Shown: positions 25,216 through 34,472 of the stretch, one piece after another | How the letters are laid out: each line of letters opens with the position of its first letter | Position numbering within the stretch: the stretch's first letter is position 1 | DNA from: Firmicutes bacterium CAG:631 | GTDB lineage: Bacteria; Bacillota_I; Bacilli_A; RFN20; CAG-631 | Reading direction: 5' to 3' | Assembly (NCBI GenBank): GCA_000433015.1 | Contig: HF997992.1 | Span: forward strand, 4,362 to 68,361 | DNA length: 64,000 bases | Program-made: the position numbers and the translations under genes | The notes under the pieces: generated by a model | Database searches by the model: none | What the model was told of the DNA's origin: nothing | What the model saw: the letters and a program-made list of their open reading frames with translations, nothing else

Positions 25216-26544
25216 TTAGATCCTCCTTACTTTTTGATACCAAATCATTTGGTTTTGATCATAAAATACATATTGAGATTGGCAATGTAAACATTGATAA
25301 ACATGATCATCATAAAAAACATTACTTTCTTTGCATACAGGACAATATTTAGAATAAATAGAATAACTTGCTGGTGTGCATAACATTTTTTCATCTAAAT
25401 ATAAAGACATTAATTCTTGTTCATTTTTAGAAGAAGTGAAACGACATTGTTCTTGATCTAAATAAAAAATATTCCATAAAGAAAGAGCCTCAATGGTTTG
25501 ATATTTTTTAGTGTCCAAATCCGATAAAAGCAATTGAAAATCATTCAAATTAGAATTCGTCGTAAAAAATAACAAATGTCTTGCTAAATTTGCTTGACGA
25601 TCCGCAACTTTTCGATTCAAAATATGAATGCAAAACCCATCTGTATTTTTTTCTTTTTCAATTTCTATTTTAAAATCTTTAGAATAAAAATAAAGATTTT
25701 GGTTCACATCAATCCATCCAAATTTATTTAAAATAATTGGTGTTTTTTTACTTTTAGCGGACAATTGCATATTTCTTGCTTTTAAATTTTTTAAAAGAAT
25801 ACAATAATAATAAGCCATAAAATCTTGAGTCAAAGATTTTTTATCTCCGTATCCTATGATTTTTTTATAAAAACGAAAGCAATAACGATAAGATTGATTT
25901 TTTAAAAAAATGTTGGTTAGATGAATGGTTGTTAAAGAAAAATTTGCTTTTGAAACTTCTTTATAAAAATAGGTCGACTTTATTTTTTGAATTTTATTCA
26001 TGAGTTGTTGAATAGAATCAAAGGCAATTTGAATTTGATCTTCATTTAAAGATAATGATTTATTCCCATCGATGGTTTTAATGATAGAAACATAAAAATA
26101 ACGATATTGATTTAATTCATTTTCTAATAAATCCACAAGTCGAACAACTAAGTAATTTTCATAGATTTTTAAATCATCAATATTTTGATAATAATAAACA
26201 TATTGCGGGCTTAAATGATGATTCTTATTTTTCCAAAACGAAGGTTCTTTTAAAGTTTTTAAAAACATCTCGCTACTTAAATGATGTACTTGTTCTGCTC
26301 TTAAAACCACATCTTCTCCTTGGTTTGTCAGATGAGGATGGGCAATGATAGAAAGAATGACATGAAAAATAAATTGACATTCTTCAAAAAATTTCAAGTC
26401 ACTTTGGAAAGAAACCTCTTGTAATGAAGGACAATTCAAAGCATCAAGATGGCGATAAAAACTACCCGCATCAGAATATTGTTTCGCATATCTTTTAATA
26501 TCTCGAATGGCCTTTTTTAAATATTTTTCTTCACTTAGTTTCAT
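25216..26544 (-). CDS. DUF2357-like protein with C-terminal zinc ribbon
   Basis: 442 aa, soluble. A helical N-terminal half contains YENYLVVRLVDLLENELNQ and IFLKNQSYRYCFRFYKKI. Both resemble DUF2357 proteins, which partner McrB-like ATPases. Instead of the PD-(D/E)XK nuclease usually found at the C-terminus of McrC-type partners, it ends in a four-cysteine zinc ribbon (CPVC at 401-404, CLHC at 418-421). It sits 4 nt after the McrB-like gene. Likely a partner of that ATPase, perhaps binding a substrate rather than cutting DNA. DUF2357 membership is by eye. Confidence 0.55.
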   Translation of the reverse strand: MKLSEEKYLKKAIRDIKRYAKQYSDAGSFYRHLDALNCPSLQEVSFQSDLKFFEECQFIFHVILSIIAHPHLTNQGEDVVLRAEQVHHLSSEMFLKTLKEPSFWKNKNHHLSPQYVYYYQNIDDLKIYENYLVVRLVDLLENELNQYRYFYVSIIKTIDGNKSLSLNEDQIQIAFDSIQQLMNKIQKIKSTYFYKEVSKANFSLTTIHLTNIFLKNQSYRYCFRFYKKIIGYGDKKSLTQDFMAYYYCILLKNLKARNMQLSAKSKKTPIILNKFGWIDVNQNLYFYSKDFKIEIEKEKNTDGFCIHILNRKVADRQANLARHLLFFTTNSNLNDFQLLLSDLDTKKYQTIEALSLWNIFYLDQEQCRFTSSKNEQELMSLYLDEKMLCTPASYSIYSKYCPVCKESNVFYDDHVYQCLHCQSQYVFYDQNQMIWYQKVRRI

Positions 26545-26548
26545 AAAA

Positions 26549-28357
26549 TTACAACTTTCTTATCAGTGATTGAATAATTTTTTCACTTTTAACAAAAGTA
26601 TTGCCATATTGTTTTTCAATTAAAGTCAACAAATGCTTTAATCCTGTTTTGATATATTCTTCAAAACGTCCTTCAAGTTTGACAAGGATTTTTCTTGCTA
26701 ATAAGAAATCTAAAACAACTTCTTTTTGACCTCCACAAGCAATAAAAGCAGGAACTAACGTGCTGATTTGATTCATGACACGGTTACCAAAAGTAATATC
26801 AAAAGTTTCATCAATATAATCACAAATCTTTTGGAATTTTTCATAATCAGATGGGGTCATTTGATAATCTGGTGTTTGAACGGCTTTTGTTAACAATTCA
26901 TTAAATTTAGAATAACTCAATTGAATGGTTTTTGCCTCTTCTTTGACCTCAAATGGAATATTCCGATTATCAAAATCAATGGTTATTGCCCGGTCATAAA
27001 CTTTATCGGTAATTGAAAAAGTAGAATCATCTTTATTTGCCGTTCCTACAAAATAAACATTTTCTGGAATTTGAATAAAACCATCTGGCAATTTCGCAGG
27101 TGGAATAAATTGATATGGCAATTGCATAATTCTTAATTTCCATGAATCAGCAGGATATTCTAATACGGATAAGAAATCAGCAAAGTAATATTCTACCCGA
27201 GAAATATTCATTTCATCTAAGACAAATAGATGAATACAATCAGGATTATAATTCGCTTCGTATAATTGAATTAAAAAGTCAGTTTCCGCATAAGTTTTAG
27301 AAAAATCATTAAAGTATCCTAAAATATGTGTTTTATCTCTCCATGTTGCTTGTACAGGAATAAATAAAACATTGGCATGAATAAATTTAGCAAAATAACG
27401 AGGTAAAGAAGATTTACCAGTCCCACTTAATCCTTCTAAAATCATAAAATGAGAAGTAATAAAACTACTAACAAAAATTCGAAGAGTATCAATATCAAAA
27501 TATAGTTTTTCTTCTTTAGCTAAATAGTTTCTAAACATGTGACAAATTTGTTCTAAAGAATAATCATCACTTGGAATGGATTCAATTGCATATCCTTCAT
27601 ATTGATCATCAATTTTTGATAAGGATGGAAAAACTTTTTCTCGTGTTCCTAATTTTTCTTCACTAGTATAATCAAATCCCTCATTCGTATTTAAAGGTGT
27701 TGCTGAAGGAGAACTTGCAGTAATTTGTTGAGAAGTTGTAGCTACAGGTAAAGGATCAAAACTTGCAGTAACATTATTATCAGAAGGAGTTAAATCTTCA
27801 TCTTCAAATTCAATAGCATTTCTTTTACTAAAGAAACGATAAGGTTTATCAATAAAAATCAAATTGACAACTAACATTAAAATGGCACTAATAAACAAGG
27901 CAATTAAAATATAAATGGCCGTTGTCAAAAGGACACTTTGCCAAACAGCAGTTAACACGTTGCCAATATTTTCTTTGTTCAATGGGGATTGTAAAATAAT
28001 TCCTATTCCTAAAGATAACAATAAACAAACAAGTCCTGTAGCACAATAAATACCAATCATTTTTGCACTATACGGGCTTTTATTGTTTACAATGGCATAT
28101 CTTCTTTCATAAATAATAAAGATAGCGCCAGCAACGACATAAATAGCAATTAAAATTAAACAAATATATCCAGAAACACCATAAGAAACCAATTTAAAAT
28201 TTAAAGTCTCTGCTATCATTGCAATAGGATTGTCTTCATTTGCAAATTTAAAAGATCCTTCGATACATAAACCTACAAATAATAGTAAAAATGAATAGAA
28301 AAAAGCCATTGCAATAGCAATTAGATTTTTTCTTGTAAAATAAGGTTTATTCATCAT
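26549..28357 (-). CDS. Membrane-anchored McrB-like AAA+ ATPase
   Basis: 602 aa. Four transmembrane helices (~12-32, 62-83, 101-121, 140-168) and a ~100-residue low-complexity linker precede a McrB/dynein-type AAA+ domain. Walker A is GLSGTGKSS (309-317), Walker B LFVLDEMN (377-384), followed by the McrB-like RVEYYFADFLSVLE; sensor 1 is FVGTANKDD. Classical McrB is a soluble GTP-dependent restriction motor. A membrane-tethered form in an operon with a signal peptidase and secreted fibre-like proteins suggests a remodelling motor at the membrane. It overlaps the signal peptidase gene by 11 nt. Confidence 0.85.
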   Translation of the reverse strand: MMNKPYFTRKNLIAIAMAFFYSFLLLFVGLCIEGSFKFANEDNPIAMIAETLNFKLVSYGVSGYICLILIAIYVVAGAIFIIYERRYAIVNNKSPYSAKMIGIYCATGLVCLLLSLGIGIILQSPLNKENIGNVLTAVWQSVLLTTAIYILIALFISAILMLVVNLIFIDKPYRFFSKRNAIEFEDEDLTPSDNNVTASFDPLPVATTSQQITASSPSATPLNTNEGFDYTSEEKLGTREKVFPSLSKIDDQYEGYAIESIPSDDYSLEQICHMFRNYLAKEEKLYFDIDTLRIFVSSFITSHFMILEGLSGTGKSSLPRYFAKFIHANVLFIPVQATWRDKTHILGYFNDFSKTYAETDFLIQLYEANYNPDCIHLFVLDEMNISRVEYYFADFLSVLEYPADSWKLRIMQLPYQFIPPAKLPDGFIQIPENVYFVGTANKDDSTFSITDKVYDRAITIDFDNRNIPFEVKEEAKTIQLSYSKFNELLTKAVQTPDYQMTPSDYEKFQKICDYIDETFDITFGNRVMNQISTLVPAFIACGGQKEVVLDFLLARKILVKLEGRFEEYIKTGLKHLLTLIEKQYGNTFVKSEKIIQSLIRKL

Positions 28358-29372
28358 TATCCTCCCCTTTTGATTGATTTTGTATGTCTATTTTTTTGAT
28401 TGTTTCTTGATTTGAAGATGAATCCTTAATGACATGAATCATTTGATTTTCATCATTTTTTTCCATTGGAATCTCTTTTTTTTCTTTAAAGCCTTTTTCA
28501 TCAAAAGAATAAGCATATCCTTTATAATAAATGGTTTCAACAAATTGAACTTTTGGATCTAGCAAAAAGTCTTCCGACAAATCTTCCATTGCATTTTTTA
28601 ATATTTCAATTCTTTTTTCTTGTTCTTGTGTTGCTTTATTAGAATATCGATCAAACATAATTAAGCAATAAATCACCGCAATGATTGTTATGATTCCTGA
28701 ATAAGATTGAAAAAATAAGATAAAAATCCCTAATAATGGAATTCTTTGATTGGTATAAATTCCAATCACATCTTCTGATGTTGGATGAAAAGAATCAGAA
28801 GAGCCGACTGCATCACCTCGTGTCGTATAACGAATCACACCATTATCATCATTACCAATGTCTACTACACGGTGAATAATATTTGTTCCTTCATTATTTT
28901 TATAAGCAATGACATCATAAAGTTCAATGGGATTTTCATCCGTTACTTTATCTAAAATAATGATGTCATAGGTATTGAATTGGTTATCCAAATGATTCAT
29001 TGTTAAATAATCATTTGCTGCATGTTTTTTACTCATAGAACCTGAAGACACAACCATAATCGCTTTATTATTAATCATTAAAGCGTTCCCTTGAATTTTT
29101 TGGACAATAGAAAAGACAAAAACAGGAATTAAAATAACCATGGCGATACAAAAAAGAACTGTTTTCACTATTTCTATAGTTTTTTTGCGCTTTTTTACTT
29201 TTTCTTGACTTTCATAAAGATAAGTATCAATTAAATCGATATCTTTTTTCCCTAGTTGAATATCTTCAATAGAAGAGACAACATGAGAGCGATAAAGAAT
29301 CGTAAAAACAGCCGCAAAACTAACGACACCAATAAAGGTGACAATTAAGGATATCAATTCTATATTTGTCAT
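28347..29372 (-). CDS. sipW: SipW-like (ER-type) signal peptidase I
   Basis: 341 aa. Transmembrane helices near 6-27, 68-92 and 208-232 flank the S26 catalytic domain. The nucleophile lies in SGSM (110-113, S112). The general base position is histidine (IIHRVV, H167) rather than lysine, the mark of ER/SipW-type peptidases. RGDAVGSSD follows as box E. Known SipW enzymes process TasA-family fibre proteins; three proteins with SipW-type signal regions are encoded in this operon. The C-terminal ~100 residues are an acidic cytoplasmic tail not found in B. subtilis SipW. Confidence 0.9.
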   Translation of the reverse strand: MTNIELISLIVTFIGVVSFAAVFTILYRSHVVSSIEDIQLGKKDIDLIDTYLYESQEKVKKRKKTIEIVKTVLFCIAMVILIPVFVFSIVQKIQGNALMINNKAIMVVSSGSMSKKHAANDYLTMNHLDNQFNTYDIIILDKVTDENPIELYDVIAYKNNEGTNIIHRVVDIGNDDNGVIRYTTRGDAVGSSDSFHPTSEDVIGIYTNQRIPLLGIFILFFQSYSGIITIIAVIYCLIMFDRYSNKATQEQEKRIEILKNAMEDLSEDFLLDPKVQFVETIYYKGYAYSFDEKGFKEKKEIPMEKNDENQMIHVIKDSSSNQETIKKIDIQNQSKGEDNDE

Positions 29373-29383
29373 TCAAGTTTAAC

Positions 29384-30052
29384 CTAGTTCATTGCTTTAA
29401 TGGTAACTGTGAAAGTTGGATCTTCTTCTTGAGAATTGTAAATACAAGTTCTTAAATCTTCCAAAGTCGTTTTCATCGTTTCGTCTTCTACTAATTTTCC
29501 TGCTTCATCATTATCATAGTATTCACCAGGATTTTTTCCATTAAATGCTTCGCCCCATTTAAAAGTAATAGTATATTCAAATGTACTTACTGTTTCATTG
29601 GGTGATTCCTTTGGATTTAATGTAAGTGTTTGAGCAGATGTAGCACAATCTGGTAAAACTAAGTAATTTTTTCCTACTGCAGCAGTAATTCCTTCTGGAA
29701 CTTCCATTTCAATGGTTGCAGAAGTCACATAAGTATTGGGTGAAATTTCGCCAGTAACGGTTACTGATAGATTTTCAAAATTTTCTCCATCATTTCTTAC
29801 ACGACCTGCTTCATCATCTTCTTTGGGTTCAAAGACGAAAGAATCATTTCCATCTTTAAATTGGACGTTTGAAATTTTAATTGAACTATCTGAAACTGTA
29901 CCCACCGTAATATTTCCAGTTTTTTCTGCTTCTGCTTGTGAAGCAAGTACCCATGCAGCAAAACCAGTAGATACTAAAGCTACAGATGAAAATAAACTAA
30001 CTCCTAAAATAATTTTTCTTCTTTTATAAGATTTTCTTGTCATTTTAACCAT
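29384..30052 (-). CDS. SipW-dependent secreted protein (TasA/camelysin-like) 1
   Basis: 222 aa. The N-terminus has the SipW-cognate signature: a basic start then LGVSLFSSVALVSTGFAAWV, a short linker and TVGTV. The mature part is beta-rich (LSVTVTGEISPNTYVTSATI, TFEYTITFKWGEAFNGKNP). GKNPGEYY is shared in form with GSKNPMDYY of the protein at 33730, so the two are paralogues. Likely a fibre or matrix subunit released by the SipW enzyme encoded 12 nt downstream. A long palindrome lies just upstream. Confidence 0.85.
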   Translation of the reverse strand: MVKMTRKSYKRRKIILGVSLFSSVALVSTGFAAWVLASQAEAEKTGNITVGTVSDSSIKISNVQFKDGNDSFVFEPKEDDEAGRVRNDGENFENLSVTVTGEISPNTYVTSATIEMEVPEGITAAVGKNYLVLPDCATSAQTLTLNPKESPNETVSTFEYTITFKWGEAFNGKNPGEYYDNDEAGKLVEDETMKTTLEDLRTCIYNSQEEDPTFTVTIKAMN

Positions 30053-30089
30053 AACTATTTTCCCCCTTTTTATTTTTATGGTTTATATA

Positions 30090-30115
30090 TATAAAACATA
30101 ATATTATGTTTTATA
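30090..30115. promoter_or_regulatory. 26-bp perfect palindrome
   Basis: Arms ATAAAACATAAT / ATTATGTTTTAT meet without a spacer. They lie between the stop of the 958-aa gene and the ribosome site of the next SipW substrate. It could be an operator, an mRNA-processing hairpin that sets relative expression inside the operon, or a weak terminator (no long T-run follows). Confidence 0.55.
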
Positions 30116-30121
30116 GCAAAA

Positions 30122-32998
30122 TTAACTTTTTGTAGTGTAATTATCTCCATTATCACCATAATTTTTCATAATTACTTGCCAAACTTGATAAGTTGTTGTA
30201 GAAACATACTTCATAGGCGTTCTAGAAAATGAATAAGTAAATTTTTCTGAACTACTTCCTGAATATCTTGTATACGTATAACTTCCTTCTGTGGATAATT
30301 TTTGTGTATTAATAACTAATCCTGTTTCATTTCCTGATTCATCCATAATACTTTCAACAACAGGGCACCAAATACCAGCATAGTAAATATAAGAAGCATT
30401 GTTATAAGTAACAATTTGACGATCGTCAATATTAGTAATTTTTACTAAATCTGTTATTTCATTAAATGCACTTTCAGTATTGCTTGAATCTACCAAAAGA
30501 TTTGTATCAGTATAAAAAATATATTGATCTTGATTCGTGGTTTTAAATATTCCTGTGTAGACATCATATGTTCCTATCAATACTTCACTAGCAGTAGCTT
30601 CTTTATAATATGCTACTCCAAATGAAGTCAAAGGCTGAATAAAAAAGTAATTGACTTGAGTAATAGCACTATCATTAGAAGAAGATAAAATATCACTAGT
30701 ATCAAACCACGTAGAGGAAGACAATTCAATATCCAAACTATAGGTTTGTAATTTTACTTGGTTATTAGATAAAGAACTAATATTAACCGCATTAAATTCT
30801 TTTTTATTTGCACTTCCTATTGTAAAGTTTTTAATATTCATTTGTCCTGATAAAATATAAGGTGCATCATTGCCAGTAGCAAAATTGACTGTCCCAAAAA
30901 TATTAACTTGAGCCGCTTGGTAGTATTGCCAATAAATAGCATACGATGTACTAAAAATGCCATAATAACTATAAATGACATTTTGTGGATTAGATCCCCA
31001 TTTTTTTGTGGGTGGTGCTTCTAAAGCAATTAACCCTCCAGATAATGCTTTGGTTTCTCCTGGTAATGTTTTATGAACAATAAATTTATTGATTTCAATA
31101 TCAGAAAAAACTTTTTTCGTATTGCCATTTTCGGAATAAAAGCCTAAATTTAAGATACTATTTTCATCCATAAATAAACTACTTCCAGGCATTAATTTTA
31201 ATTCCTGCGAAACAGAAAAAATACTATTTTCAAAAATCAAATCAATTGATGAACTAATCGGAAATGTCACGCGATCAAGTGGTAAATAAAAAGTTTCATC
31301 AATTGTTGTAATAACTGCATCAATATAAACATTTACAGGCAACAAAATCGAATTCACTTGTATATTCATATTTTCAAAATTAAAACGATACTTTCTATAG
31401 AATAAATTGTATTTTGTCGCATTATTTGCTGTTTTTAAAGCACTAACTTCATAAGGTTCATAAGTAATTGTGGCATTGATTCCATCCTTATTAGAATACG
31501 TCATTAAATAAGTAGCTGTGTCTTTTCCAAAAAAAGGAATATAAATATTGGTAACTCCTAATGAACCTAAATTTAATTTTGTAAAAACATCTAAAGTACC
31601 AACTTGACTTCCATTAGAATAGAAATGAACCTCACAATTTAAATATGGAAAACCATAATTTTCAAAGGGACTGATTCCTTTTGAAAAGCCCCATAAAGTG
31701 GTATTACCACCTTTTACATCATATAAAACCACTTGAGTTTTTAAGTTTCCTCCGGGCATCACTTCAACACTTCCGGTTCCCATAGAATCATAAATATATC
31801 CAAAAGAATGAACCATTCCACCATTATTAATAATTAATTGATGACCATTTAAATCTAAAGAAACATAGTTATTTACAATATAACCTTGAATAGATGAACT
31901 TGATCCTGTATATCCACCAAGATATAAATTTCCATTAACGATTAAATCATTTTGTAAAATGATTGTATAATCTCTTGGATTTTTCTTTGATAAATCTTGT
32001 ACCGTCTCTGTTTTTTCTTTAAAATAATCTAAAGAAATATAAGTATCATTCGTAATATTTTCTCCTGTGCCTACTGTATGTTTTGAAGGATCTGTAATGC
32101 TGTTATCTGCCCGTCCTTCTACATCTACACGTCCATCATTCATACTAAAATTAACGGTCGTTCCTGATGATATGGTCGTTTGCAAAGAAGAACTACCCAA
32201 ATTGACTGTTAAAGATTGCGAACTAAAGGAAGAGTCAAGAGAAACATCAAAATCCGCATTATTTCCAAAATAAATATAACTTGTGCTTCCACTAGTTAAA
32301 CTATTAATATGGTCAGTTAATTGATTTTCTTCAAACTGTCCATCATTATTAAGCATTCGAGTCCATTCTGCATATATTACAGTGTTTTGATTAATCGGTT
32401 GTGAAAAATCAAATAATTCCCCACTAGAGCCCGTATTTGTAGCATTAGCACTAAAATAATTAACAAAAGTATAACCTTCTCTATTTAATTTTACTTTTTC
32501 TATAGTTCCACCTTTAGGAATCGTATAAATATATTGGTTTTCATTAGATATTGTTGTCGATATAGTTTGCTTATATGTATAAATAGTTTGTTCTACGACA
32601 ACTTGATATGTTTGAAATATAAGATAATCTTTTTTTGAACATTCTTTGATTTGATTATATGTTTCTGTCCATGTTATTTCCCCGTTTTCTTCAACTGGGT
32701 CTGTAGTGCTAAATAAATAAGTATATGGCGTTTCTCCTTTACAAATAGCATAGTAGGTGTTGTAATCATCTTCTTTTTTACTATTGACAATTGTATTTGT
32801 TGTTTGATTAGTTACTATTTTTTGATTTTGTTCTTTTGTAATATATCTCACATATACATTAACAGTACTTGTATTGGTTCCTATAAGATTTTGTGATTCT
32901 TTTGTTTTGATACTCCATATTGCAGAAACGGGCATAACTAAAAAGAAAGAGAAAAACAAAAATACTAAAAGAAATATTTTTTTATAACTTTTTTTCAT
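30122..32998 (-). CDS. Very large secreted protein with InlB-type repeat
   Basis: 958 aa. Cleavable signal peptide (KKIFLLVFLFFSFFLVMPVSA). An InlB-type B-repeat lies near 160-215 (KVKLNREGYTFVNYF ... NQNTVIYAEW). A long beta-rich body follows, with repeated short strands around hydrophobic and asparagine turns (e.g. IVNGNLYLGGYTG, YVSLDLNGHQLIINNGGMV). The rhythm of the latter suggests a beta-helix or beta-solenoid at ~330-700. No sortase motif, lipobox or C-terminal membrane helix was found, so attachment must be non-covalent or via other subunits. It lies between two SipW-type substrates and is probably part of the same surface structure. Confidence 0.75.
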   Translation of the reverse strand: MKKSYKKIFLLVFLFFSFFLVMPVSAIWSIKTKESQNLIGTNTSTVNVYVRYITKEQNQKIVTNQTTNTIVNSKKEDDYNTYYAICKGETPYTYLFSTTDPVEENGEITWTETYNQIKECSKKDYLIFQTYQVVVEQTIYTYKQTISTTISNENQYIYTIPKGGTIEKVKLNREGYTFVNYFSANATNTGSSGELFDFSQPINQNTVIYAEWTRMLNNDGQFEENQLTDHINSLTSGSTSYIYFGNNADFDVSLDSSFSSQSLTVNLGSSSLQTTISSGTTVNFSMNDGRVDVEGRADNSITDPSKHTVGTGENITNDTYISLDYFKEKTETVQDLSKKNPRDYTIILQNDLIVNGNLYLGGYTGSSSSIQGYIVNNYVSLDLNGHQLIINNGGMVHSFGYIYDSMGTGSVEVMPGGNLKTQVVLYDVKGGNTTLWGFSKGISPFENYGFPYLNCEVHFYSNGSQVGTLDVFTKLNLGSLGVTNIYIPFFGKDTATYLMTYSNKDGINATITYEPYEVSALKTANNATKYNLFYRKYRFNFENMNIQVNSILLPVNVYIDAVITTIDETFYLPLDRVTFPISSSIDLIFENSIFSVSQELKLMPGSSLFMDENSILNLGFYSENGNTKKVFSDIEINKFIVHKTLPGETKALSGGLIALEAPPTKKWGSNPQNVIYSYYGIFSTSYAIYWQYYQAAQVNIFGTVNFATGNDAPYILSGQMNIKNFTIGSANKKEFNAVNISSLSNNQVKLQTYSLDIELSSSTWFDTSDILSSSNDSAITQVNYFFIQPLTSFGVAYYKEATASEVLIGTYDVYTGIFKTTNQDQYIFYTDTNLLVDSSNTESAFNEITDLVKITNIDDRQIVTYNNASYIYYAGIWCPVVESIMDESGNETGLVINTQKLSTEGSYTYTRYSGSSSEKFTYSFSRTPMKYVSTTTYQVWQVIMKNYGDNGDNYTTKS

Positions 32999-33020
32999 AT
33001 TTTCTCCCTCCTTTTAAATT

Positions 33021-33719
33021 TTAATTTGTTTTTTCTTTAACACTAAAAGAATAATTCATTTGAATCGTTTGAAAATCTTCAAAATATGTATTTAATAAAT
33101 CAGTTGGATTCGTAAATGAAAGAATGAACTGAATATATGGCGATGAAGAATTCGTATTAAATTCAACTAATTGATTGATACAGTTTTCATAAGAAGATTT
33201 CAATGGTATATCTGCTGCAATAGAAAAAATGTATTCTGTCGAACTATAGTCTTTCTTTTCTGTAATTACAGGCACTCTAAAAAAAGAATTTTCAAGACTT
33301 TTATCTTTGACAATTAATTCTGTTGGTGCAGTTATAAATGATGTATCTGTCATTAAATCAATTGTATTTGTCTTGGAATAAATATAAAAACACTCATACC
33401 ATAAATAATATTTTTGAGTATCATCAAAACTTAGATTTTCAAATGTTGCTTTTGTAATTGAAACTTCTGAAAGCAATGATGTAGATGAAAAATGAACTTG
33501 TTGATTTCCAGATGCATCACTGACCGTATAATATTCAAATCCTTGTGAAGATCGATAAAAAATACCAACATCACTGACATTTACTACATCATCAACAATA
33601 ACATTTCCATTAATTGTTTGATTGGCTGGCGTAATCGTAACATTCCATGTAGCAAAACCAACACATATCATTGATAAAATAGATAGTGTTGTTAAAAAAA
33701 TAGTTGTTTTTTTATGCAT
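33021..33719 (-). CDS. SipW-dependent-type secreted protein 2
   Basis: 232 aa. The N-terminus (TTIFLTTLSILSMICVGFAT, then W) matches the SipW-cognate signal type, followed by NGNVIVDDVV. The mature domain is beta-rich and more divergent than the two paralogues on either side. It is separated from the following 958-aa gene by 22 nt and from the preceding gene by 10 nt. Role inferred from the signal and neighbours: minor subunit or anchor of a TasA-like fibre. Confidence 0.75.
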   Translation of the reverse strand: MHKKTTIFLTTLSILSMICVGFATWNVTITPANQTINGNVIVDDVVNVSDVGIFYRSSQGFEYYTVSDASGNQQVHFSSTSLLSEVSITKATFENLSFDDTQKYYLWYECFYIYSKTNTIDLMTDTSFITAPTELIVKDKSLENSFFRVPVITEKKDYSSTEYIFSIAADIPLKSSYENCINQLVEFNTNSSSPYIQFILSFTNPTDLLNTYFEDFQTIQMNYSFSVKEKTN

Positions 33720-33729
33720 AAATTACAAA

Positions 33730-34410
33730 TTAAGCACCAGTACTAGCCGTTGCAGTTAATGTCAATGTATAAGTGACTCCTGAAAGTAAAGTATATAGTT
33801 CTGTTAATTTTTGTTCTGCCTCAGCACCATGAGTTGCTGCTGTTTTTGTTCTATCATTATAATAATCCATTGGATTTTTTGATCCAAAATCTACTCCCCA
33901 ATTAAAAGTGATTTCTAAATCATAAGACATTTGTGTGGGTTGACCACCAACAGCAGTCCATCCTTCATCACCATGTTCAATCGGAGCAATCGTTGGCAAT
34001 TCTGCTACATAACCTTTTGAAACCGCACTAGTATAATTTGTTGGATTAGAAGCAGTAATTGTAGCCGAAACAGAATCTAAAGCATTATAATTTTCAATAA
34101 CAAAACGATAAGTAACTGTTAGATTTTCTAAAGTTTCATTAACCAACCATTCTCCACCCTTTGTAGCTTTTCCACCAAAAACAATTTTATTACTGTTTGG
34201 ATCAAGTTGATCATCTGCGCCAACCCAACCACTTGACGCAGTAACAAAAGAAACAATATTATTGTCCACTGTATCAACTTGAATCGTTCCATCAGCCGTT
34301 TTTTCTGCTGGACTACCTGTAATCACCCATGCAGCAAAACCAACACTAACTAAAGCGGTGCAACCCAAAATCGAACTGACTAAAAAAACTGATTTCTTAT
34401 TTTTTTTCAT
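33730..34410 (-). CDS. SipW-dependent secreted protein (TasA/camelysin-like) 3, first gene of operon
   Basis: 226 aa. SipW-type signal (LVSSILGCTALVSVGFAAWV), then TIQVDTVDNNIVSF. The mature part has FNWGVDFGSKNPMDYY, paralogous to the protein at 29384. It is transcribed from a consensus sigma-A promoter at 34437-34465 and has a strong AAGGGGGA ribosome site, so it should be the most abundant product: a likely major fibre subunit. Confidence 0.85.
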   Translation of the reverse strand: MKKNKKSVFLVSSILGCTALVSVGFAAWVITGSPAEKTADGTIQVDTVDNNIVSFVTASSGWVGADDQLDPNSNKIVFGGKATKGGEWLVNETLENLTVTYRFVIENYNALDSVSATITASNPTNYTSAVSKGYVAELPTIAPIEHGDEGWTAVGGQPTQMSYDLEITFNWGVDFGSKNPMDYYNDRTKTAATHGAEAEQKLTELYTLLSGVTYTLTLTATASTGA

Positions 34411-34436
34411 AAAAATTCCCCCTTAAATGTGTAAAA

Positions 34437-34465
34437 ATTATAATATAAAATATTATAAATGTCAA
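34437..34465 (-). promoter_or_regulatory. Consensus sigma-A promoter of the surface-structure operon
   Basis: On the minus strand TTGACA (34460-34465), a 17-bp spacer and TATAAT (34437-34442): a perfect match to the housekeeping consensus. It lies just upstream of the first TasA-like gene. Confidence 0.85.
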
Positions 34466-34472
34466 ATTTCAG

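Noticed and set aside
25216-28357. McrBC-type restriction (phage defence) system
   Set aside because: The ATPase is membrane-anchored, the partner shows no nuclease motif and has a zinc ribbon, and the flanking genes are secretion and surface genes.
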